NCBI RefSeq assembly: GCF_003966915.1
Contig: NZ_AP018150.1
Coordinates: 2,046,001-2,110,000 of the forward strand
DNA: 64,000 nt
Reading direction: 5' to 3'
Source: Mycoavidus cysteinexigens
GTDB lineage: Bacteria > Pseudomonadota > Gammaproteobacteria > Burkholderiales > Burkholderiaceae
The notes beneath the pieces are model-generated. The model was given only the letters and a program-made list of their open reading frames with translations, ran no database searches and was not told the origin of the DNA. A program made the translations under genes and the position numbers. Shown here piece after piece: positions 31,330 through 39,924 of this stretch. Position 1 is the first letter of the stretch. Each line of letters opens with the position of its first letter.

Positions 31330-31404
31330 GAGCGTAATGCGGGGAAACTCGCCTGTTGCGTTCCTAGGGGGCGGTGGTGCAGTAATGTACTGCTGCTACC
31401 CGAC
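31330..31404 (+). ncRNA. Group II intron domains V and VI (3' end)
   Basis: Positions 31330-31363 form the 34-nt hairpin of domain V: GAGCGTAATGCGGG, a GAAA tetraloop, then CTCGC...GTTGCGTTC. Domain VI (GGTGGTGCAGTAATGTACTGC, with a bulgeable A) follows, and the intron most likely ends at CTACCCGAC (31404). Domains I-IV are lost with the 5' part. The domain V structure is seen directly; the exact 3' boundary is inferred. Confidence 0.78.
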
Positions 31405-31722
31405 AGACTTGACCACGGAAAAAAGAGGGATTTTGACCGGGAGTAGGCTCGGAAATCAGGGACAAAAAAGTGAATGGATGCGTCCCACACACTCGATCGT
31501 CCATCCCTACGCTATGATTTTTTGCAAAAATCATTGGCCCATCGGTACAATTCGGAAAAATGGTGGATGAAGACGATGCGGTCTTTGAGCGGAGTGCACA
31601 AAATAGGCGCGTACTCTCTTATTTGTAGACTTTACCTATTGTTCAATCTTAAAAAATTCGGCTTTTCTACACGGCTTGTTCATTAAACCGAACGAGAATT
31701 AGAAAATACTCGTACAAGGAAC
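31405..31722. other. Gene-free stretch before the NACHT-WD40 gene
   Basis: No coding region is convincing in these 318 bases. A perfect 9-bp hairpin (ATGATTTTT-TGC-AAAAATCAT, 31514-31534) may be a terminator acting in both directions. Single TTCG tetramers occur at 31551 and 31657, but neither has a partner at the 16-nt spacing of a PIP box. Confidence 0.5.
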
Positions 31723-31725
31723 GTG

Positions 31726-34700
31726 ATGTTTACACCTGCCAGTGGCTTGTTTTCAAGTTCCAATCCTGTTGCACAGGGGCAGCGTGCGCCCCAAACCCCT
31801 AAGCAACTGCTTGAGCAAGTGCAACACTATAAAAAGGCCGCGGATTGGTATAAAAGAGAAGGTCAAGTCGTTGAAGCAGGGAATCACTATAAAGTTGCCC
31901 AAAATTTGCTGGAAGAAGTGCTCGAAAAATCTTTTGTTGATCGTCAAACAGTCAGAATGTTTGGGTTGATTTATTCGGAATACAGTGGGTTATTAAAGGC
32001 GTTAGGACGGACTGCAGAAGCTGCCATATTAGATCAAAAGGAACAGACTCTTTTTGAACGCTATAGTGCCAGTAGCGCTTCTTCGAGAAAGCGAGAAGTC
32101 GAGCGTGGGTCAAGTAGTGAACATTTAAATAAAAAAAACCATCCCGTTGCCATTGAACGGCTCGCCGGGGTGGAGACGTTAGTACAAAACTGCCAAGGGA
32201 CGATTAATGCGCCAGTCCATGGCAAGAATAACACGGTCAACGTGCATTACTACTCAGCGAATCCAGAGCTTCTGCCGCAAATCCAAGAAATCCATACGTC
32301 TGTTGGAGAATTAAAGTCTGCCTATCTCGATCGTTTTATAGAGCAGCAAGCGCGAGAGCTATGCTCGAAGAAAGAACCGTTGGCCATCTTAGGGCAGAAT
32401 ATCGAAGCAGAATATTTCACTGCGTGGGAAGAGCCGGGAGAGATTCAGGATGGGCTGGCGATGTATGTCGCCCCACAGGCGGCGACCCTCACAGATAAAA
32501 ACACTCTTTTTGATTTAGACGAAGCGGTAACCGCCTTTTTGACTCAAGCCCAGGATTCTAGCCAGAAAACCCAGGTACTCCTACTACGAGGCGAAGCGGG
32601 TTCAGGTAAATCAACCTTTAACCGCCATTTAGCGCGTCGCTTATGGCGAGACTATAGTGCGGCTTCGGGAGAGCGACCGATCCCGCTGTATATCTCTTTA
32701 CCGACGATAGATAAGCCCAACAAGAATCTCATTGGTCAGTATTTATCGGATAAATATGGTTTCTCGCCAGAGCAGATCGACGCGTTGCGAGCAAGCCAGC
32801 GCTTTATTTTCATCTTAGATGGCTACGATGAGATTCCTGCGGAACAGAGGAATTTATATGCGGATGAAAAACTGGATCAATGGCAAGCAAAAATCCTACT
32901 GAGTTGCCGGCCCGAATATTTAACGGAAGGCTATCAAAACCATCTGCAACCACGAGGACGTTCACGTGTGCTGCTGGAGTATCAGCTCGCACTGTTTTCA
33001 GAACAGTCGATCGAAACCTATATTCATCAATATGTTAAGCATATGCAGGCTCAGTGGAGTGCTGAAGACTATCAAGATAGATTAGCGCGTATCCCAAATG
33101 TCAAAGAACTCTTGGGCACACCCTTTTTGCTCAAAATGGCCTTAAGCGTGTTGCCGACGTTAGACGAAGCTCGGCCCGGCCAAGTGGCTTTAACCCGAAT
33201 CAAACTCTACGAGCAGTTTGTGCAGACGTGGTTTAAGCGTTCGTTAGAGCGTTTAGATGCGATTCAGTCTAAATTGACGGAGACGCAGAAGAGCGCTTTC
33301 TATGGTTTAAAAGAAGAAGGATTTATCAAGCATAGCGAAACATTTAATACCGACTTCGCGTTAGCCCTATCAGAGGCTAAAACTACGGTAGCAGCCTATT
33401 CTCCGCTCACTCGTCGTGGAATACCGCAGGATAAAAGGTATGAAGCCTTTCTGAGCAATCAGGATGAGGGAAAAAAGCTACTGCGTTTTAGCGCTTTGCT
33501 CACTTGCCAGCAACAGCAATATCGCTTTATTCACAAATCGATCCAGGATTATTTAGTGGCGCGCGCGGTGTGGGAAGAGCTGGAAAACTTCACGGAATTG
33601 GCGTCATCGGATCATTTTACGCCGTTAAACTGGGTAGGAAAGGTGCGGGTGTTATGGGAAGCGCTCAGCCCTTCTGTTGAAGTGGATGCTGAGGCCTTAT
33701 TGAATACTTTCAATGTGGTGGAGGATGTAGCGATTCAGCGCTTTTTGGTCGAGCGAGTTCAGCAAAATGGAGGGCTGCTGAAACCGCTGTTGGCATGGAT
33801 TAAAGCATCAACGAGCCAGGATAGCGTGAGTATGGCTGCGGCGAACGCAATCACGATCCTGGTTAAAGCTGGAGTGCAGTTCAATGCAGCGGATTTAAAA
33901 GGAGTTCAGATACCTGGGGCAGATCTGAGCTTTGGGGTATTCGATTCAGCGCAGTTGCAAGGGGCGGATTTAAGCGAGGTCAATTTTCGGAATAGCTGGC
34001 TTCGCCATGCGGATTTAAGCGCAGCCAAGATGGCTGGGGTACGGTTTGGCGAATGGGCTTATCTCGAAGAAGAGAGCTATGTGTATTCCTGCGCGTATTC
34101 CCCGGATGGGGAAAACTGTGCGGTAGGGCTTTGGAACGGCACGATCAGCATCTATTCGACTTCGAATTGGGAAAAATCCTACACCTTAGAAGGACATACC
34201 TCTGGTGTTACTAGCGTGGTGTATTCGCCGAGCGGTTCGCAGATCGCCTCGGGGAGTGAGGACAAGACGGTGCGAGTGTGGGACGCGCACAGCGGAGCGG
34301 CTGGGCACACCTTAGCGGGACATACCGACTCTGTTTTTAGCGTGGTGTATTCGCCGAACGGCGAGCAGATCGCATCGGGGAGTGATGACTGGACGGTGCG
34401 TCTGTGGGACGCGGAAAGCGGAGCGGCTGGGCACATCTTAGAAGGCCATACCGACTGGGTTAGGAGCGTGGTGTATTCGCCGAGCGGTTCGCAGATCGCC
34501 TCGGGGAGTGGGGACAAGACGGTGCGTCTGTGGGACGCGCACAGCGGAGCGGCTGGGCACACTTTAGAAGGCCATACCGCCTCTGTTTTGAGCGTGGTGT
34601 ATTCGCCGAGCGGTTCGCAGATCGCCTCGGGGAGTGAGGACAAGACGGTGCGTCTGTGGGACGCGACAAGCGGCGCGCCGGGGTTCACCTTGACAGGCCA

Positions 34701-36111
34701 TACCGACTGGGTTAAGAGCGTAGTGTATTCGCCGAGCGGCTCGCAGATCGCTTCGGGCAGTGATGACAGAACGGTGCGTCTGTGGGACGCGGAAAGTGGA
34801 GCGGCTGAGCACACCTTAGAAGGACATACCTCCGCTGTTTGGAGCGTGGTGTATTCGCCGAACGGTTCGCAGATCGCCTCGGGGAGTAAGGACGAGACGG
34901 TGCGTCTGTGGGACACGCACAGCGGAGCGGCTGAGCACACCTTAGAAGGACATACCTCCGCTGTTTTGAGCGTGGTGTATTCGCCGAGCGGTTCGCAGAT
35001 CGCCTCGGGGAGTGTTGACAAGACGGTGCGTCTGTGGGAAGCGCACAGCGGAGCGGTTGGGCACATCTTAGAAGGCCATACCGACTCTGTTTTTAGCGCG
35101 GTGTATTCGCCGAGCGGCTCGCAGATCGCCTCGGGGAGTCATGACTATACGGTGCGTCTGTGGGATGCGGAAAGCGGAGCGGTTGGGCACATCTTAGAAG
35201 GCCATACCAACTCTGTTATGAGCGTGGTGTATTCGCCGAGCGGTTCGCAGATCGCCTCGGGGAGTGTTGACAATACGGTGCGTCTGTGGGACGCGCGCAG
35301 CGGAGCGGTTGGGCACATCTTAGAAGGCCATACCAACTCTGTTATGAGCGTGGTGTATTCGCCGAGCGGTTCGCAGATCGCCTCGGGGAGTGAGGACAAG
35401 ACGGTGCGTCTGTGGGACGCGCACAGCGGAGCGGCTGGATACATCTTAGAAGGGCATACCGACTGGGTTATGAGCGTGGTGTATTCGCCGAACGGTTCGC
35501 AGATCGCTTCGGGGAGTCATGACAAGACGGTGCGTCTGTGGGACGCGGAAAGCGGAGCGGTTGGGCACATCTTAGAAGGCCATACCTCCTATGTTATGAG
35601 CGTGGTGTATTCGCCGAGCGGTTCGCAGATCGCCTCGGGCAGTTGGGACAATACGGTGCGGCTGTGGGACGCGCACAGCGGAGCGGCTGGATACATCTTA
35701 GAAGGGCATACTGACTGGGTTAGGAGCGTGGTGTATTCGCCGAGCGGTTCGCAGATCGCCTCGGGGAGTGAGGACAATACGGTGCGTCTTTGGAAGGTCG
35801 CTTCGGGTAAGTGTTTAGGAGTGATTCAAGATTTTACCGAGGGAGTCTATAGCGTAGCCTGGAAGGCGACGCCGGAGGGTTCCTATTTGTTGACTGGCAG
35901 TGGCGATAAGTTGGTTCGGCAGTGGGAGCTGATAGGAGAGGAGGATGGAGTTCATGCGCACCTGCGTTGGATGTCACGACTGGATAATAAGCTGATGGTG
36001 AAGGATACGTTATTGGAAGGGGTGGTTGAGTTAAGCGAGATGAATCGAGCGCTGTTGGAGCAACGTGGTGGGGACGACTTTGATACAGACTCTGAAGAAG
36101 ATTGGGAATAG
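31726..36111 (+). CDS. TPR-NACHT-pentapeptide-WD40 NLR-like protein
   Basis: The ATG at 31726 has an AAGGA Shine-Dalgarno (a GTG lies one codon upstream) and gives 1461 residues. In order: TPR-like helices (~28-125); a GTINAPVHGKNNTVNVHYY linker (~159-177); a NACHT ATPase with Walker A GEAGSGKST (~290), Walker B FIFILDGYDEI (~361), SCRPEY (~394) and the HKSIQDYLVA winged-helix motif (~604); a hinge and pentapeptide repeats (~705-770); a degenerate WD unit; 13 nearly identical 42-residue WD40 units; a degenerate last unit; and an acidic tail. That suits two seven- or eight-bladed propellers. This is the layout of STAND/NLR sensors, including fungal NACHT-WD40 incompatibility proteins. The hinge and pentapeptides are shared with the gene at 1-986. 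Role (anti-phage, self-recognition or host-directed) is open. Confidence 0.9.
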   Translation: MFTPASGLFSSSNPVAQGQRAPQTPKQLLEQVQHYKKAADWYKREGQVVEAGNHYKVAQNLLEEVLEKSFVDRQTVRMFGLIYSEYSGLLKALGRTAEAAILDQKEQTLFERYSASSASSRKREVERGSSSEHLNKKNHPVAIERLAGVETLVQNCQGTINAPVHGKNNTVNVHYYSANPELLPQIQEIHTSVGELKSAYLDRFIEQQARELCSKKEPLAILGQNIEAEYFTAWEEPGEIQDGLAMYVAPQAATLTDKNTLFDLDEAVTAFLTQAQDSSQKTQVLLLRGEAGSGKSTFNRHLARRLWRDYSAASGERPIPLYISLPTIDKPNKNLIGQYLSDKYGFSPEQIDALRASQRFIFILDGYDEIPAEQRNLYADEKLDQWQAKILLSCRPEYLTEGYQNHLQPRGRSRVLLEYQLALFSEQSIETYIHQYVKHMQAQWSAEDYQDRLARIPNVKELLGTPFLLKMALSVLPTLDEARPGQVALTRIKLYEQFVQTWFKRSLERLDAIQSKLTETQKSAFYGLKEEGFIKHSETFNTDFALALSEAKTTVAAYSPLTRRGIPQDKRYEAFLSNQDEGKKLLRFSALLTCQQQQYRFIHKSIQDYLVARAVWEELENFTELASSDHFTPLNWVGKVRVLWEALSPSVEVDAEALLNTFNVVEDVAIQRFLVERVQQNGGLLKPLLAWIKASTSQDSVSMAAANAITILVKAGVQFNAADLKGVQIPGADLSFGVFDSAQLQGADLSEVNFRNSWLRHADLSAAKMAGVRFGEWAYLEEESYVYSCAYSPDGENCAVGLWNGTISIYSTSNWEKSYTLEGHTSGVTSVVYSPSGSQIASGSEDKTVRVWDAHSGAAGHTLAGHTDSVFSVVYSPNGEQIASGSDDWTVRLWDAESGAAGHILEGHTDWVRSVVYSPSGSQIASGSGDKTVRLWDAHSGAAGHTLEGHTASVLSVVYSPSGSQIASGSEDKTVRLWDATSGAPGFTLTGHTDWVKSVVYSPSGSQIASGSDDRTVRLWDAESGAAEHTLEGHTSAVWSVVYSPNGSQIASGSKDETVRLWDTHSGAAEHTLEGHTSAVLSVVYSPSGSQIASGSVDKTVRLWEAHSGAVGHILEGHTDSVFSAVYSPSGSQIASGSHDYTVRLWDAESGAVGHILEGHTNSVMSVVYSPSGSQIASGSVDNTVRLWDARSGAVGHILEGHTNSVMSVVYSPSGSQIASGSEDKTVRLWDAHSGAAGYILEGHTDWVMSVVYSPNGSQIASGSHDKTVRLWDAESGAVGHILEGHTSYVMSVVYSPSGSQIASGSWDNTVRLWDAHSGAAGYILEGHTDWVRSVVYSPSGSQIASGSEDNTVRLWKVASGKCLGVIQDFTEGVYSVAWKATPEGSYLLTGSGDKLVRQWELIGEEDGVHAHLRWMSRLDNKLMVKDTLLEGVVELSEMNRALLEQRGGDDFDTDSEEDWE
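34183..35820 (+). repeat. 13 x 126-bp WD40 tandem array
   Basis: Thirteen exact-length 126-bp units encode GHTxxVxSVVYSPSGSQIASGSxDxTVRLWDAxSG. Most codons are identical at DNA level; differences cluster at unit residues 7, 8, 10, 26, 28, 36 and 40. Such homogeneity indicates recent duplication or gene conversion, with copy number likely to change. Confidence 0.95.
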
Positions 36112-36136
36112 AGTTGAGAGTCGGATGTTAAGATGT

Positions 36137-36172
36137 CGTAGCGAAAGATCCCCATGGAGGTCTTTCACTACG
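36137..36172. terminator. Long hairpin after the NACHT-WD40 gene
   Basis: CGTAGCGAAAGATCC pairs with AGGTCTTTCACTACG (5 bp, one mismatch, 6 bp and more) 26 bp beyond the stop. No T-tract follows on the plus strand, so intrinsic termination is only likely. The rest of 36112-36383 shows nothing recognisable. Confidence 0.45.
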
Positions 36173-36383
36173 AAATAATGGCTGGATTTAACATAACTTT
36201 CAGTCTGGACAGTTTTTTTGTAAGGGCTAAATTGTAATGTCTGATCTACACCTTTTTTATCCCCATTTAAACAAAAAATAACTTTATCTGAAACACATTT
36301 ATATCCTGCTGCGGCAGTAACGAAAAGCCTTGGGGAAGGTACGATGACATTCCTTTTGTGATCCTAAGGTTTTCGAACAATCG

Positions 36384-37472
36384 CTACCCATCTAATTTTT
36401 GCTTTATCTCTTTTATTTCTCGTCTGAGTTCTGCTTCTAGCTCTTTTTCCGTCGGCAAATGAAATTGGTATTTACTGGCAAAAACTTGTTTAGTCTTATC
36501 ACCAAGCGTATATTGAACCATTGCGTCACTTTTATCGGTACAGAGTATCAGTCCGATCGTCGGGTTATCGTCTTTTTCAATTACTTCTCGGTCAAAATAA
36601 TTAACATATAGCAGCATCTGGCCTAAATCAGCATGTGAGAGCTTTCTAATTTTAAGATCAATGATAACGTAACATTTTAAAATGACATGATAGAAGACAA
36701 GATCCGTATAAAAATGATCACCATCTAGCGAGAGCCGCTTTTGCCTTGCTACAAATGCAAAACCTTTACCTAATTCTAATAAAAAATGCTGTAGATTATT
36801 TATTAAAGCTTCTTCGAGTTCTGATTCAACTAATCGATGTGATTCTGGTAGATTAAGAAATTCAAGAACCAGGGGTTCTTTAATCGTATCCTCTGGTTTA
36901 GTAATTTCTTGACCTTTACAGGCTAGTCTCATTATGCCATCTCTATCTTTGCTTCTAGCCAGCCGATCAAACAATAAGCTCGCAATCTGCCTTTCAAGTT
37001 CTCGGCCAGACCAATGATTTTTTTCGGCTTCAATTTCATAAAACTGCCGTGCTTCAGGTCGATCTAATCTCATTAGCGCACGGTAATGGATCCACCCCAG
37101 TCTAGAATTCAATTGCTTTTCTGATTCACCACGCACCGCGTGGTGAATTGGCATGTAATCAGAATAAATCAAGTAGAATTGGCGAATATCTCGTAAAGTG
37201 GAAATACCGAATCCACGACCGTATTTCTTTGTAAGCTTCTCTGAGAGTGCGGGCAATAAATTGCTCCCATATTCCGCACGTGCATGCCCTTTTTGCTCTG
37301 CTTGCACTATATCACGACCAATACACCAGTAAGCACTGACCATTTGTGTATCGATGACACGATAAACAGTTTGGCGAGCGCTATCGATGTAACTTGCAGC
37401 TTGCTTATAAAGCTGCTCAATAACCAAAGGCGCTAAACTAATTTTATTCGAAGTTAATTTTTTATCTTGCAT
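36384..37472 (-). CDS. DUF1016 (YhcG) family PD-(D/E)XK nuclease
   Basis: A 362-residue protein of the YhcG/DUF1016 family: an N-terminal helical DNA-binding domain (~20-170, with WCIGRDIVQAEQKG and GFGISTLRDIRQFYL) and a C-terminal nuclease core (~215-345). The catalytic region reads FYTDLVFYH followed by YVIIDLKI, giving the Asp and the D-x-K of the PD-(D/E)XK fold. Such proteins are common near restriction systems and mobile elements and are thought to act in defence or DNA repair. It stands alone between two gene-poor stretches. Family is firm, biological role uncertain. Confidence 0.88.
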   Translation of the reverse strand: MQDKKLTSNKISLAPLVIEQLYKQAASYIDSARQTVYRVIDTQMVSAYWCIGRDIVQAEQKGHARAEYGSNLLPALSEKLTKKYGRGFGISTLRDIRQFYLIYSDYMPIHHAVRGESEKQLNSRLGWIHYRALMRLDRPEARQFYEIEAEKNHWSGRELERQIASLLFDRLARSKDRDGIMRLACKGQEITKPEDTIKEPLVLEFLNLPESHRLVESELEEALINNLQHFLLELGKGFAFVARQKRLSLDGDHFYTDLVFYHVILKCYVIIDLKIRKLSHADLGQMLLYVNYFDREVIEKDDNPTIGLILCTDKSDAMVQYTLGDKTKQVFASKYQFHLPTEKELEAELRREIKEIKQKLDG

Positions 37473-37690
37473 ATACGATTTAAAATTTCTAAATTAATGG
37501 AGAAAATTACTTTCTGCGATTAACAAGATACGAAATCCAATCATCATCAAACTGGCCCAAGGCGACCTAGCGGTAAATCTCACGTCGGTTGCCGATTTGT
37601 AACGTAAGGACACGCCAGCATCGCCTTAAATAGGGCTAGGGGTACACGATATATTCTGCGGCTTCAACACGTACTATACCAGTGGCCCGT

Positions 37691-37909
37691 TCATTCACCC
37701 CCTCCTCTTTCATCCGTTGCCCACGGTTCTAATTGATCGGCCAGGGTTTCCACCTCAGTGCTAAATAGCGAGGAACTGACTTCCGCCAGATCGAATAGGC
37801 TTTCCATTGTTCTCGGCGCAAGCGCTGGAACAGAAAATATCCCACTCAACCTCAAGAGAGTGAGGAACAAAAACGGTATGCTCAGAATAAGCAGAAGCAG
37901 ACAGAGCAT
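37691..37909 (-). CDS. Weak hypothetical ORF
   Basis: A 72-residue frame with a hydrophobic N-terminus (MLCLLLLILSIPFLFLTLL) and an acidic second half. No Shine-Dalgarno, no recognised family, and an overlapping frame exists on the other strand. It may be spurious or the tail of a decayed gene. Confidence 0.2.
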   Translation of the reverse strand: MLCLLLLILSIPFLFLTLLRLSGIFSVPALAPRTMESLFDLAEVSSSLFSTEVETLADQLEPWATDERGGGE

Positions 37910-38190
37910 TCAAAACCAACTAAAAAGTTTGTGTAATTTCTGTGTAATCGTGCGTAGAAAATTACACAAAAATGAAGAATTACATAGAATAGTGAGTAGC
38001 GCGCTATTCAGCGAAACCCTTTATAAACAAGCGTTTTGAGAAGATTTTAGCATTCGCTAGAATAGATATCCCGATTACTTTTAATCCGTTGGTCGAACGT
38101 TCGAGCATTACGCACAGGATACCAAAACATGAAAGCATATGGCTTTGCGTCATTTCGCAGATTTTGTATTTGCACGTTGCCCCTCTCCCG
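37910..38190. other. Gene-poor stretch with inverted repeats
   Basis: No convincing gene. It holds a perfect 12-bp inverted repeat (TTTGTGTAATTT 37928-37939 and its complement 37959-37970, 19-nt loop) and a 12-bp palindrome TCGAACGTTCGA (38093-38104). These may be remnants of mobile elements or binding sites. Confidence 0.45.
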
Positions 38191-38230
38191 TTGCATGTAA
38201 CATAATTTGGATCTATACATGATTCATGTA
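38191..38230 (+). promoter_or_regulatory. Promoter and palindromic operator of mazEF module
   Basis: TTGCAT (38191-38196), a 17-nt spacer and TATACA (38214-38219) form a sigma-70-like promoter. The palindrome TACATGATTCATGTA (38216-38230) overlaps the -10 box, where an autorepressing antitoxin would bind. Confidence 0.6.
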
Positions 38231-38247
38231 ATATACAGAGGTGTTCT

Positions 38248-38460
38248 ATGGAAAATAGTATCTCTCACCGTATAAAAAAGCATCGTGACGAATTACGTGC
38301 AGCAGGTTTTCGCCCAATACAAATTTGGGTACCAGATACTCGCCGCCAAGATTTTACGGATAAGTGCCGCCAACAATCATTGGCGTTGAGAAATGATCCA
38401 CACGAAACCGAAATACTAAACTGGCTGCAAGAGGCTTCTGATACAGAGGGCTGGAAGTGA
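38248..38460 (+). CDS. mazE: MazE-type antitoxin (DUF3018)
   Basis: A 70-residue protein of the antitoxin MazE family of the DUF3018 type: SISHRIKKHRDELRAAGFRPIQIWVPDTR forms the DNA-binding N-terminus in this family, and the acidic C-terminus (HETEILNWLQEASDTEGW) would wrap the toxin. The ATG has a GAGGTG Shine-Dalgarno. It overlaps the toxin gene by 4 nt, the normal antitoxin-toxin order. It should neutralise the toxin and repress the operon through the palindrome at 38216-38230 (inference from the family). Confidence 0.87.
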   Translation: MENSISHRIKKHRDELRAAGFRPIQIWVPDTRRQDFTDKCRQQSLALRNDPHETEILNWLQEASDTEGWK

Positions 38461-38780
38461 AGCGTGGAGATTTGGCAACAATTGCTTTGCAAGGCGCTTA
38501 TGGCAAACCGCACCCTGCACTGATTATTCAATCTGATCTCTTTAATGAGCATCCATCCGTTACTGTACTACCTGTAACGAGTGAGCTACGAGATCCATCA
38601 GTGTTTCGCTTGGCGGTAACTCCTTCTAAAACTAATGGCTTGCAAAAAGAATCGCAGATCATGATTGATAAAGTGCAGACAGTTCCGCGAGAAAAAGTAG
38701 GACTTTCATTTGGCCGCTTGGATAAACAAACGCTGCTGTCTGTGAATCGTGCTTTAGCTGTCTTCCTTGGTTTTGCATAA
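38457..38780 (+). CDS. mazF: MazF/PemK-type endoribonuclease toxin
   Basis: A 107-residue toxin starting at a GTG that overlaps the antitoxin stop. The N-terminal MKRGDLATIALQGAYGKPHPALIIQSD matches the MazF/PemK beta-barrel (RGD...GKPRPALVVQ), and the later LQKESQIMIDKVQTVPREKVG is the second conserved block. MazF toxins cut single-stranded RNA at short motifs and stop translation when the antitoxin is lost. The frame is intact. Cleavage specificity cannot be read from sequence. Confidence 0.9.
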   Translation: MKRGDLATIALQGAYGKPHPALIIQSDLFNEHPSVTVLPVTSELRDPSVFRLAVTPSKTNGLQKESQIMIDKVQTVPREKVGLSFGRLDKQTLLSVNRALAVFLGFA

Positions 38781-38847
38781 AAGCGATGACGAACCTGTGA
38801 ACAAGAGTCCGAGTTGGCGACATTCCGGTAACTAGACGGTAACGAAA

Positions 38848-38892
38848 GCCAGAAAACAACAATGAGTTACAGACGCGAATCTATAACTCATT
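38848..38892 (-). terminator. Terminator of tRNA-Pro
   Basis: On the minus strand a perfect 9-bp stem (AATGAGTTA/TAACTCATT, 38861-38869 with 38884-38892) lies just after the tRNA and is followed by GTTGTTTTCT. A likely intrinsic terminator. Confidence 0.6.
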
Positions 38893-38899
38893 GATTTTA

Positions 38900-38977
<78 letters not shown>

Positions 38978-38989
38978 AAGAAGTCAAGA

Positions 38990-38998
38990 ATTATAGCA
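38990..38998 (-). promoter_or_regulatory. Extended -10 promoter of tRNA-Pro
   Basis: TGCTATAAT on the minus strand, a perfect extended -10 element, lies 13 nt before the tRNA-Pro 5' end. No clear -35 box is seen, which an extended -10 does not need. Confidence 0.6.
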
Positions 38999-39051
38999 GA
39001 GCAAAAATGCGGGTTGGTGTTTCTCGAGTAAAACAAAGTTGTTTTAACGGA

Positions 39052-39432
39052 TTATTTTTGCAAAATTCTAATCACCTGCTCAATCTCAGCACGTAACTGA
39101 CTAAGATCCAGCGCATGAATTTGTGCTGAAGATTCAGACTCGCTCGTCAATAGGTTACCCTCAGCGCATGTCTGATGGCTATCCAAGCGGTTGCGCGCGC
39201 CATTAATCGTGAAACCTTGCTCATAGAGTAGCTCCCGAATGCGACGGATCAGGAGGACTTCATGATGCTGGTAGTAGCGCCGGTTGCCCCGCCGCTTAAC
39301 CGGCCGAAGCTGAGTGAATTCTTGCTCCCAATAACGCAATACATGCGGCTTTACAGCGCAGAGCTGGCTCACCTCACCAATCGTAAAGTAGCGTTTTGCA
39401 GGAATCGGAAGCAATGTTACTTTTTGCAGCAT
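39052..39432 (-). CDS. MerR-family regulator downstream of ihfA
   Basis: A small regulator of about 126 residues. The ATG at 39432 has an AAGGTGAG Shine-Dalgarno; a GTG four codons upstream is less likely. The N-terminal winged helix reads YFTIGEVSQLCAVKPHVLRYWEQEF, and RGNRRYYQHHEVLLIRRIRELLY is the MerR wing and second helix. The C-terminal half is a dimerisation helix without metal-binding cysteines in the usual place. In Burkholderia a MerR gene of this type also follows pheT-ihfA. The ligand is unknown. Confidence 0.88.
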   Translation of the reverse strand: MLQKVTLLPIPAKRYFTIGEVSQLCAVKPHVLRYWEQEFTQLRPVKRRGNRRYYQHHEVLLIRRIRELLYEQGFTINGARNRLDSHQTCAEGNLLTSESESSAQIHALDLSQLRAEIEQVIRILQK

Positions 39433-39453
39433 CACTGAGCTCACCTTAACCCA

Positions 39454-39903
39454 CTATCGCGGCGTATACGCGGATGCCTGCGCCGACGGCATATTGCATT
39501 CGACCAGCGCCTTAAGTTTTTGGCTGGCATGGAATGTTACGACTCGGCGCGCAGCGATCGGGATGATTTCACCGGTTCTCAGATTGCGCCCAGGCCGTTG
39601 CGACTTATCACGCAACTGGAAGTTGCCAAAGCCAGATAGTTTTACGCTTTCGCCTCTTTCAAGCGCAGTACTAATCAATTCAAAAAAAGCTTCCACCATT
39701 TCCTTGGCTTCACGTTTATTTAAGCCGACCTGATCAAATAAAAATTCAGCCAGTTCAGCTTTAGTCAAGGTGGGCGTTTCGCCTGCTATCTCAACCGACG
39801 CTTCGCTTGGAGCGCTTGCGCATAAGCTGTTAGGTGAATCCTCTGCTGAATTTTTCGGCCCTAACATCGCCCGTTGCTCCACTAAATCTGCGCTCCATTC
39901 CAT
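39454..39903 (-). CDS. ihfA: Integration host factor alpha subunit
   Basis: IHF is a DNA-bending heterodimer used in recombination, replication and regulation; its partner ihfB is at 62367-62645. The HU/IHF domain spans ~45-140 ([58 protein letters not shown]), with the beta-arm Pro that intercalates into DNA. About 45 unconserved residues precede it; a shorter start at Met13 (MLGPKNS) is possible. Burkholderia IhfA also has an N-terminal extension. It lies 21 nt after pheT. Confidence 0.93.
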   Translation of the reverse strand: MEWSADLVEQRAMLGPKNSAEDSPNSLCASAPSEASVEIAGETPTLTKAELAEFLFDQVGLNKREAKEMVEAFFELISTALERGESVKLSGFGNFQLRDKSQRPGRNLRTGEIIPIAARRVVTFHASQKLKALVECNMPSAQASAYTPR

Positions 39904-39924
39904 TGCATTCGTACTCTTAAGCTA

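Noticed and set aside
31551..31680. TTCG tetramers upstream of the NACHT-WD40 gene as a PIP box
   Set aside because: Neither 31551 nor 31657 has a second TTCG after 16 nt, so no box.
34179..35066. Minus-strand 295-residue ORF and smaller ones opposite the WD40 array
   Set aside because: The repeat unit lacks stops in that antisense frame, so long frames are expected. No Shine-Dalgarno and no family.
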